Origin: a virus
Virus record (IMG/VR): IMGVR_UViG_3300042992_001156
Coordinates: 1-23,313 of that record
Length of the DNA: 23,313 nucleotides
Direction: 5' to 3' (one strand)
In this document: positions 8,319 through 14,334 of the stretch, piece by piece
How the letters are laid out: every line of letters begins with the position of its first letter
How positions within the stretch are numbered: position 1 is the stretch's first letter
The notes under the pieces: generated by a model
The model's input: the letters and a program-made list of their open reading frames with translations, nothing else
Told to the model about the DNA's origin: nothing
Database searches by the model: none
Position numbers and translations under genes: made by a program

Positions 8319-8700
8319 TTATATTTTTTATTATATCTGAAGTGCATACATGACTAGTTCTATCTAGAAGTATTAATTTATTTTTACTTACTTGGTAGTA
8401 TTTTTTTATATACTCTTCTTTTTCTCGCCCAGCAAAAACGCAATCAGCGTTAAGCTTATAAAGTATTTCATCTGTAGTTACTAGATCAGCGTTTTCGTAA
8501 ATAACATCGACATATTTACAAGATTTAATAATTTCTAATCTATCATCATAAGATATAATTGGTTTTTTCTTATACGTCATAACTTGCTCATCGTTATGAA
8601 CGCCCACAATTAGTTTGTCGCAATTTTCTTTTATTCTTTTGAATAGATTTATATGACCTATATGAAATAAATCATAAACACCGTATGTATATGCTGTCAT
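8299..8700 (-). CDS. cytidylyltransferase (TagD / CDP-alcohol type)
   Basis: A 133-residue nucleotidyltransferase of the glycerol-3-phosphate/choline-phosphate cytidylyltransferase family, which makes CDP-glycerol, CDP-choline or a related donor from CTP. The HxGH motif is H13-I-G-H16 in YDLFHIGHINL, and full length equals that of TagD-like enzymes. The second signature, RTxGISTT in the family, appears as RTSHVCTSD from R114, so the usual Gly-Ile-Ser is changed to His-Val-Cys. That may alter substrate choice. Its ATG overlaps the stop of the upstream minus-strand glycosyltransferase (TCAT on the plus strand, ATGA on the coding strand), so the two form an operon. It converges on and overlaps the LicD-like gene, a plausible user of its product. 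Confidence 0.8.
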   Translation of the reverse strand: MTAYTYGVYDLFHIGHINLFKRIKENCDKLIVGVHNDEQVMTYKKKPIISYDDRLEIIKSCKYVDVIYENADLVTTDEILYKLNADCVFAGREKEEYIKKYYQVSKNKLILLDRTSHVCTSDIIKNIIKNYQN

Positions 8701-9743
8701 AATATTAAAGATTTAAAAATATATTCATAATAATCACATTGCTGCTTAATTATAAATCTTGAGTTAGCGTTTTTATAACAATTTTCAGGATTAATAATCT
8801 TATCTATGTTTTGAGTAGCGTAAATCATATCATTCGTAGTAGAACATCTTAATCCAGTTTCTCCTTGCAATACCGTTTCGGTAAAGCCGCCAAAATTTGT
8901 TGTAATCGTAGGCGTTCCTGAAAATTGAGCTTCAATAACCGTCCAGTTGCACGGCTCCATAAACAGCGAAGGGGCAAATAAAAATTTCGCATCGCTTAGT
9001 AAATTCATTCGTTCAATAGGATCGACGAATCCTGTGAATTTACAGTGTTTAGTTTCTTTAAGATTCAGTATGTTTGGCCCTGCAAATATAATATCTTGTC
9101 CGACATGATTGCATATATCATAAGCGAGTTGTGCGCCTTTTTCTTCTATAATCCTGCCTAAAAATAATGCTGTATTTGATTTTTCTTTTTTGTATATGAA
9201 GTCGTCAGGATTAAAGCCGGGATAAACAATATGTTCGCATCCTAATTCAACATGTGTTTTAGAATGACCATGCATTTTATGCATTTGACTATATGTTTCA
9301 AACATCTTGATTGGCGCGAACATGCTATCATAACCTATGCTTGGTTCTACTACTATAGCTTTATCATAAAAGTGTTTAACACATGGTTCATGCGCGAACC
9401 CAAACCAACATAATATAAATTCTTTATTTGATTTTATTCTTTTGTTTAACTCTGTAACACAATTGTCATTAAACACATTAACCGCTTTTGTATTAACGTT
9501 TTGATCAAAACCTTTAACCTTCCAATCATTTAAGTTGCCATAGCTATTAATTAATATATCATTATTAGTAACATTAATATGTTCTGTGCAATTAACAATA
9601 GAGTTTTCATGACCATAATGATAAACAGTATGACCTCTTTTAGTCATTTCGTCGCAAAACTTATAAACTTTTTGCACAAAAGCACATAATGAAACATCTT
9701 TTCTAGTAGGCGAGTAAGGAACGCTTAAACAGTGAAAAACCAT
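8697..9743 (-). CDS. glycosyltransferase family 4 protein
   Basis: A 348-residue GT-B retaining glycosyltransferase. The C-terminal donor domain begins near ALFLGRIIEEKGAQLA, passes through FTGFVDPIERMNLL and FAPSLFMEPCNWTVIEA, where E263 and E271 form the E-x7-E motif of GT4, and continues with SGTPTITTNFGGFTE. The N-terminal acceptor domain is less conserved and begins MVFHCLSVPYSP. It is the first gene of a two-gene minus-strand operon with the cytidylyltransferase. The start is 27 bases from the divergent PhoH-like gene, and on this strand TATAAATA precedes the ATG by 17 bases. The acceptor and sugar are unknown. Codon use is less extreme than in the fusion gene. Confidence 0.85.
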   Translation of the reverse strand: MVFHCLSVPYSPTRKDVSLCAFVQKVYKFCDEMTKRGHTVYHYGHENSIVNCTEHINVTNNDILINSYGNLNDWKVKGFDQNVNTKAVNVFNDNCVTELNKRIKSNKEFILCWFGFAHEPCVKHFYDKAIVVEPSIGYDSMFAPIKMFETYSQMHKMHGHSKTHVELGCEHIVYPGFNPDDFIYKKEKSNTALFLGRIIEEKGAQLAYDICNHVGQDIIFAGPNILNLKETKHCKFTGFVDPIERMNLLSDAKFLFAPSLFMEPCNWTVIEAQFSGTPTITTNFGGFTETVLQGETGLRCSTTNDMIYATQNIDKIINPENCYKNANSRFIIKQQCDYYEYIFKSLIL

Positions 9744-9744
9744 A

Positions 9745-9750
9745 TATAAT
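9745..9750 (+). promoter_or_regulatory. TATAAT box 20 bases before the PhoH-like gene
   Basis: TATAAT with exactly 20 bases between its end and the ATG at 9771. The same spacing is seen at 20512-20517 and 22218-22223. No -35 box is evident. Confidence 0.35.
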
Positions 9751-9751
9751 A

Positions 9752-9757
9752 GTGTAA
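9752..9757 (+). promoter_or_regulatory. GTGTAA element before the PhoH-like gene
   Basis: GTGTAA followed by AT-rich bases, 13 bases before the ATG at 9771. It is one of five such elements placed 8-13 bases before start codons in this window. Confidence 0.4.
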
Positions 9758-9760
9758 ATT

Positions 9761-9768
9761 TATTTATA
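9761..9768 (-). promoter_or_regulatory. TATAAATA, T4-late-like promoter candidate
   Basis: Read on the minus strand the sequence is TATAAATA, identical to the T4 late promoter consensus recognised by gp55 in T4. It is 17 bases before the ATG of the minus-strand GT4 gene (start at 9743). The octamer is not rare in AT-rich DNA. Confidence 0.35.
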
Positions 9769-9770
9769 GT

Positions 9771-10520
9771 ATGTCAATCAAAAAGAAAAAAATTCAAAAA
9801 GAAAAACACGATCTGAACGACATTATCTCAAATAATAGTTTTAAATCGACTAAATTAACAATTAAGAATTTTAATTTAACAGACAAGCAAAAAAGTTTTA
9901 CTCAAATAGCTTTTGATAAAAATACTAAAATTGTTTTTATTAATGGACCTGCCGGAAGTTCTAAAACATTTTTGGCTGTTTATTGTGCATTGCATATGTT
10001 GAATATGAATTCAAAGTACGAGATCAAATACATTAGAACAATCGTCGAGTCTGGAGAAAGAGGCTTAGGCTCTTTACCTGGGACTGTAGATGAAAAGTTT
10101 AATCCTTTTATGATACCGCTGTATGATAAGTTAGATGAGCTTATTCCCATGTCTCAATCAAAATATCTTGAAACTAGTGGTATTATAGAGGCTTTGCCTG
10201 TGAACTTCTTAAGAGGTGCTACATGGAACGAGAAGATCATTATTGCAGACGAATCTCAGAACTATAGCAGCAAGGAGTTGATTACTCTTCTCACTCGTAT
10301 TGGCGAGAATACTAAAATGTTTATCTGCGGAGACGCTATGCAATCAGACATCGGAAACAAATCTGGTTTTATGAAAATTTATGATTTGTTTAATAATAAA
10401 GACAGCGAAGAAAGAGGTATTTATTGTTTTGAATTCAATGAAGAAGATATCATGCGTAGTGAAATTCTTAAATACATCGTTCATTCTCTTAAGAGATTAG
10501 ATAAAACAAACATTCATTGA
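9771..10520 (+). CDS. phoH: PhoH-like P-loop ATPase
   Basis: A 249-residue PhoH-family ATPase, related to the helicase-like domain of bacterial PhoH and very common in environmental phages, where its role is still unclear (RNA metabolism is suspected). The Walker A motif GPAGSSKT covers residues 59-66 and the Walker B motif IIIADESQN has D160 and E161. YIRTIVESGERGLGSLPGT and FICGDAMQSDIG are further family motifs. The Walker A has Ser where most PhoH proteins have Gly before the Lys. A lysine-rich N-terminal extension of about 40 residues precedes the ATPase core. The gene is divergent from the minus-strand GT4 and 10 bases from the zinc-ribbon gene. Confidence 0.88.
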   Translation: MSIKKKKIQKEKHDLNDIISNNSFKSTKLTIKNFNLTDKQKSFTQIAFDKNTKIVFINGPAGSSKTFLAVYCALHMLNMNSKYEIKYIRTIVESGERGLGSLPGTVDEKFNPFMIPLYDKLDELIPMSQSKYLETSGIIEALPVNFLRGATWNEKIIIADESQNYSSKELITLLTRIGENTKMFICGDAMQSDIGNKSGFMKIYDLFNNKDSEERGIYCFEFNEEDIMRSEILKYIVHSLKRLDKTNIH

Positions 10521-10527
10521 TATAATA
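10519..10527 (+). promoter_or_regulatory. GATATAATA element before the zinc-ribbon gene
   Basis: GATATAATA overlaps the PhoH stop codon and ends 3 bases before the ATG at 10531. The identical nonamer lies before the first gene and before the 68-residue gene. As a -10 box it would give a leaderless transcript. Confidence 0.3.
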
Positions 10528-10530
10528 ACC

Positions 10531-10935
10531 ATGAGTAATATTTACTGTTCAAGTTGCGGAACAAAACATGCTCAAGGCTCTAAATTCTGTACTAACTGTG
10601 GGGTTTCTTTGGGAGGATTTGCAAACATCAGTAAACCGACTTTACAAAATTCACTACAATCGAGATCTACCTCTCGCAAACAAAATACAGAAGTCGATGA
10701 AGATGGTATTCCCACTGTATTCGTTAGACCATCGAAGCTTTCATACGAAATAGAAAAACCAGCAGGTAATAAATATTTAGGAAAAGATTTATTTAACGCT
10801 CCTCCAGTCGATCCAAGTGAAAGAATAAATTCAAGACCGAATTCTAATTATAGAAAACTAAGTAAAGAAGAATTTTTAAGTCAATCGTTGAAGGAGTGTA
10901 GTTCGCGCCCAATACAAGACATAGATGAATCGTAA
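10531..10935 (+). CDS. zinc-ribbon protein
   Basis: A 134-residue protein with an N-terminal zinc ribbon: YCSSCG and FCTNCG give ligands C6, C9, C20 and C23, like the short zinc-ribbon domains found in many bacterial and archaeal proteins. The rest is Ser, Asn, Pro and Lys rich, with no recognised fold and probably largely disordered. The last 11 bases overlap the start of the sigma-like gene, so the two are translationally linked. It could be a partner of that factor or of RNA polymerase, which is inference from position only. Confidence 0.75.
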   Translation: MSNIYCSSCGTKHAQGSKFCTNCGVSLGGFANISKPTLQNSLQSRSTSRKQNTEVDEDGIPTVFVRPSKLSYEIEKPAGNKYLGKDLFNAPPVDPSERINSRPNSNYRKLSKEEFLSQSLKECSSRPIQDIDES

Positions 10936-11638
10936 AAAGAAAAATTTTGAAGACATGTATGAGATTATTAACCAAGTAATCAAAAAGCGCAGAAACAAGT
11001 GGAAGTTAAAAGCGATTACTTGGTTTGATTTTGAAGATATAGAGCAAGTCATTAAACTTCATATATATAAAAAATGGCATCTATGGGATCAATCGCGAGC
11101 GATTGAACCTTGGGTGAATCGTATAGTCACGAATCAAATTAGAAATATTATACGCAATAATTATACAAGTTTTGCGCGTCCTTGTTTGTCTTGTCCATTT
11201 AATCAAAATAAAGAAGGTGATTCTGGAATAGAAATGTCATGTGGTTTTACAACCAGCGGCAAACAATGTAATGAATGTCCATTATATGCTAAGTGGGAGA
11301 AAGTAAAAAAATCCGCTTACGATGTCAAGATGACTGTAAGTTTAGAGAACCATAAAAATTATTTTATGAATTGTGAATCAAGCGTAAGTTATGATTATAA
11401 AAACGCTGAAAGTAAACTTCATGGTTTAATGAAAAACAATTTAGGAGATAAGCATTTCTTTATTTATAAAATGTTTTTTATAGACAATCTTAGCGATGAT
11501 CAAGTAGCCCAAATACTAAAATTCAAAACAAGCGAAAAAGGAAGAAAAGCGGGTTACAAACAAATAAAAAATTTAAAAAAAATGTTGTATGTGAAAGCTC
11601 AATTGTTATTAAAAGAAAACGATATATTCTCATCTTAA
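10925..11638 (+). CDS. sigma-70-like factor with inserted cysteine cluster
   Basis: A 237-residue protein resembling a small sigma-70/ECF-type factor. Region 2-like sequence at about 35-80 includes FEDIEQVIKLHIYKKW and IEPWVNRIVTNQIRNIIR, the helix that normally contacts core polymerase and the -10 box. A region 4-like helix-turn-helix lies at about 190-225 (LSDDQVAQILKF, then KGRKAGYKQIKNLKKML). Between them sits a cysteine cluster, C87, C90, C106, C115, C118, which could bind zinc or an iron-sulfur cluster and is not part of ordinary sigma factors. It lies directly before the packaging and virion genes and may be the phage late-transcription factor, in the role of T4 gp55. The start overlaps the zinc-ribbon gene. 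Homology to sigma is moderately supported; function is inferred. Confidence 0.65.
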   Translation: MNRKKKNFEDMYEIINQVIKKRRNKWKLKAITWFDFEDIEQVIKLHIYKKWHLWDQSRAIEPWVNRIVTNQIRNIIRNNYTSFARPCLSCPFNQNKEGDSGIEMSCGFTTSGKQCNECPLYAKWEKVKKSAYDVKMTVSLENHKNYFMNCESSVSYDYKNAESKLHGLMKNNLGDKHFFIYKMFFIDNLSDDQVAQILKFKTSEKGRKAGYKQIKNLKKMLYVKAQLLLKENDIFSS

Positions 11639-11639
11639 T

Positions 11640-12710
11640 ATGTTAACAGACGAAAATAAAGCATTTATATTAAAGAAGATTAACGAAGGAATTCAAGATT
11701 ACGTCGTCCTCGCTAATCTACTTTATAATCGTGAAGATTTAACAGGTAGGTCTAAAGAGGCGAAACTTGTTAGGGATTTTCTTTTAACAACTGGATTTGT
11801 CAAAAAACAAGAAAAGCCAAAGCCCACACAAACAATAGAAATACTATCAAAAGAAAATTGCGAATTTATTGAACAAAACATTAAAACAAGAATAACTCCT
11901 AGGCAAGTAACAGAGTTAATATTTCATGAAAAATTTTTGGGCCTTGAAAACTTTAATATTTTTATTACACCTGAGTATAGAGCCGTTCAAAAATACATAA
12001 AAGAAAAATATCCTGATTATCTTGTAGATAACGAATCTGGAGTTGGCGACAAATATTCTGTTCCACGTTCAATCAGAACGGTAATCAATAAAGCGAATAA
12101 ATGGTGCGGCCAAAACATTTCTGAAGAAAAATTATCTTTGCAACATAGAAAATGGATGGAAAAATTATTAAATTATTTATCAAGTCCAAGATTTGTTGGC
12201 AATTACGACTCATACAATAGCTCTATAGATAAAGAATTATTTGAAGCAGAATTCGTGCGCTCTGTTTGGGATAAGCCTGACTTAACTGTCGATGAAATTA
12301 ATTTGTATATTAATGTTTGCATGGATTATATCAATCTAAGGCAGATCGATATTAAGAAGAATAAGATAAATGATATGTTCAATGAGACGCAGGATCAAAA
12401 GGACTTCACAATGCGTCTAACTGAGGTTCTTAAGACGATCTCTGAAGAATACAATCAGTGCGCTGGGCGCATAGACAAGAGTATTCAAAAGCTCAATGGC
12501 GAACGATCCAAGAGAGTAGAACAAACGCATCAGAAGAACGCTTCTATACTTAACCTTGTAGAGCTTTTTCAAGACGAACAAGAACGCAAAATGATGATTC
12601 AAATTGCCGATATGCAAAAGCGCACTATTAAGGAGGAGGCTGATCGTTTAGAGAATATGTCTTCATGGAAAGCTAGAATTTTAGGAATTTCTAAAGAAGA
12701 TGCTATATGA
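11640..12710 (+). CDS. candidate small terminase / DNA-binding protein
   Basis: A 356-residue protein not matched with certainty. The first 130 residues hold two similar units: one from residue 2 (LTDENKAFILKKI) and one from residue 69 (LSKENCEFIEQNI). Each is about 50 residues, mainly helical, and each ends in a charged helix (KEAKLVRDFL and PEYRAVQKYI). The middle is helical, and the C-terminal third (about 245-340) is a charged, coiled-coil-like stretch. Such helix-turn-helix plus coiled-coil designs, and the place 1.6 kb before the large terminase, fit a small terminase subunit that recognises phage DNA for packaging. The start is one base after the previous gene's end, and the stop overlaps the next start (ATGA). 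Confidence 0.5.
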   Translation: MLTDENKAFILKKINEGIQDYVVLANLLYNREDLTGRSKEAKLVRDFLLTTGFVKKQEKPKPTQTIEILSKENCEFIEQNIKTRITPRQVTELIFHEKFLGLENFNIFITPEYRAVQKYIKEKYPDYLVDNESGVGDKYSVPRSIRTVINKANKWCGQNISEEKLSLQHRKWMEKLLNYLSSPRFVGNYDSYNSSIDKELFEAEFVRSVWDKPDLTVDEINLYINVCMDYINLRQIDIKKNKINDMFNETQDQKDFTMRLTEVLKTISEEYNQCAGRIDKSIQKLNGERSKRVEQTHQKNASILNLVELFQDEQERKMMIQIADMQKRTIKEEADRLENMSSWKARILGISKEDAI

Positions 12711-13369
12711 TAAATCATAGTAAAAAATGGATGTTATATGATAACGCTTCTAAATCTTTTTATGCAAAAGATTTTGAAAATGTATTTAAAGAGCAAAACT
12801 ATTGGGATTATGATTTTTTTTATAAAGAAATTTATGATTTAGAATTTTCTCCAACTAAATGTATTTATGAAATGGATAGTTGCGTAATAGATGAAAATGA
12901 TGTTGTTGTCGATTTAGGAGCTAATGTGGGTTTTTTCACAAATTACGCTTCTCAAAAATGTAAAAAAGTAATATCAATCGAAGGTGGAGATGCGTTGTTT
13001 AGCTGTTTAGTTAAAAATACTTATGAAAATAATAATATAGAATATTTAAACGCAAACATTATTTCTGAAAACTCTTCTATTAATGGGTCTTGGGCAACTC
13101 CAACGAAAATAAACGTTACTATTTCAAATATTTTTGATTTTTATAAATTAGACTATATTGATTTTTTAAAAGTAGATATAGAGGGGGGTGAATATGATGT
13201 TTTTAGAGATATAGATAAAAACATCTTATCTAAAATAAAAAAAATAGCAATTGAAGTTCACGATTCAAATGAAAATAAAGAATTAATCAATAATATAAAT
13301 AAAAATAGATTCTTTTGTTTTAATTGGTTTTTAGGATCTACCGTTCAAACTACCTATTATTTTTCTTAA
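12707..13369 (+). CDS. FkbM-family methyltransferase
   Basis: A 220-residue SAM-dependent methyltransferase of the FkbM family, which O-methylates sugars and other small groups. The SAM-binding motif is VVVDLGANVGFF with D69, followed by the acidic ISIEGG strand end, and the family motif FLKVDIEGGE has D157. IKKIAIEVHD is a further conserved strand. It resembles the FkbM domain inside the fusion protein in both motifs and in the preceding helix, so the two are likely paralogues. It overlaps the preceding stop by four bases and is followed closely by the ERCC4-like gene. Its very AT-rich codon use matches the glycan island rather than the packaging genes around it, which suggests an inserted accessory gene. 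Confidence 0.85.
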   Translation: MINHSKKWMLYDNASKSFYAKDFENVFKEQNYWDYDFFYKEIYDLEFSPTKCIYEMDSCVIDENDVVVDLGANVGFFTNYASQKCKKVISIEGGDALFSCLVKNTYENNNIEYLNANIISENSSINGSWATPTKINVTISNIFDFYKLDYIDFLKVDIEGGEYDVFRDIDKNILSKIKKIAIEVHDSNENKELINNINKNRFFCFNWFLGSTVQTTYYFS

Positions 13370-13377
13370 TTCTAAAT

Positions 13378-14334
13378 ATGAAATGTGCAATATGTAATGA
13401 ATCTTTTATTAATGATAAGTCTTTTCATGCCCATTTGAAAAAACATAACCTTTATCAAGCGGAGTATTATTGCACGTATTATCCGAGAAGCTCTCTTTAT
13501 TATCGCCAACAAATACCTTTTAAAAATAAGAAACAATATTTTGAAACCGAGTTTCTTGATTATACAGAGTTTTTGAAGTGGGAAGCCGCATCTAATGAAG
13601 AGACGGTCAAAACAAAATGCATTGAACTATTAAAGAAGAGGATAGATGAAAAACAATATCATTTTGCGCCGTTTCATAATGAAGTGATAACTCTTGATTT
13701 GCCGAGTTTAAATATTTATAAGAAGTATTTTAGTTCTTATACCAACGCATGTAAGCTATTAAATATTGAACCTTTATATAACAAAAATTTACCAGAAGCT
13801 TTTAATAAAATTGATGTATCTCATTTGCCGATACTGATTGATACCAGAGAACAAGATGCGTTGGAATTTCCTAAGTCTAAAATAGAAAAAATATTTGTAG
13901 GAGATTATCTAATAGCTGATAAAAAATATTTTACCAATACATTTGTTGATAGAAAAAGCGAATCTGATTTTCTAGGTACTATGGCTTCTGGAATAGAAAG
14001 ATTTGAGAAAGAAGTGGTGAAAGCAGTTGAATTGAATTGTTATTTGTTTGTGGTTATTGAAAGCAGTATAAGTAGCATATTAATAAATCAGCGTAAATAC
14101 AATAGAAAAACAAATTTAGAATACGTTTTTCATAATATGCGTTCTTTATGTCATAAATATCCAAGGCATATACAATTTATATTCACTGGTAGTCGAAACA
14201 AATCTTTAGATATTATACCAAAATTATTATATCATGGTAAGTCAGTATGGCAGGTAGATATACAGTATTTTTTAGATAATGAGCTGGGAAATTGGCAACC
14301 AAGTACCAAGGAAATCGCAGTTAATTTCCAATGA
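13378..14334 (+). CDS. C2H2 zinc-finger / ERCC4-domain nuclease
   Basis: A 318-residue protein with an N-terminal C2H2 zinc finger (C3, C6, H19, H23) and a C-terminal ERCC4/XPF-type nuclease domain. The catalytic pattern is visible as ILIDTREQD (D155, R157, E158), VGDYL (D176) and FVDRKS (D191, R192, K193), matching the GDx(n)ERK core of XPF-like nucleases. Such enzymes cut branched or flap DNA. I chose the ATG at 13378 because it starts directly before the zinc finger and follows the preceding stop by 8 bases; an upstream in-frame ATG at 13324 would lie inside the methyltransferase gene. It overlaps the terminase start by 56 bases, suggesting a role in repair or processing of DNA before packaging. 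Confidence 0.8.
   Translation: MKCAICNESFINDKSFHAHLKKHNLYQAEYYCTYYPRSSLYYRQQIPFKNKKQYFETEFLDYTEFLKWEAASNEETVKTKCIELLKKRIDEKQYHFAPFHNEVITLDLPSLNIYKKYFSSYTNACKLLNIEPLYNKNLPEAFNKIDVSHLPILIDTREQDALEFPKSKIEKIFVGDYLIADKKYFTNTFVDRKSESDFLGTMASGIERFEKEVVKAVELNCYLFVVIESSISSILINQRKYNRKTNLEYVFHNMRSLCHKYPRHIQFIFTGSRNKSLDIIPKLLYHGKSVWQVDIQYFLDNELGNWQPSTKEIAVNFQ

Noticed and set aside
13324-13377. Upstream in-frame start for the ERCC4-type nuclease
   Set aside because: It would overlap the methyltransferase gene and add a hydrophobic stretch before the zinc finger; the ATG at 13378 fits the spacing and domain start.
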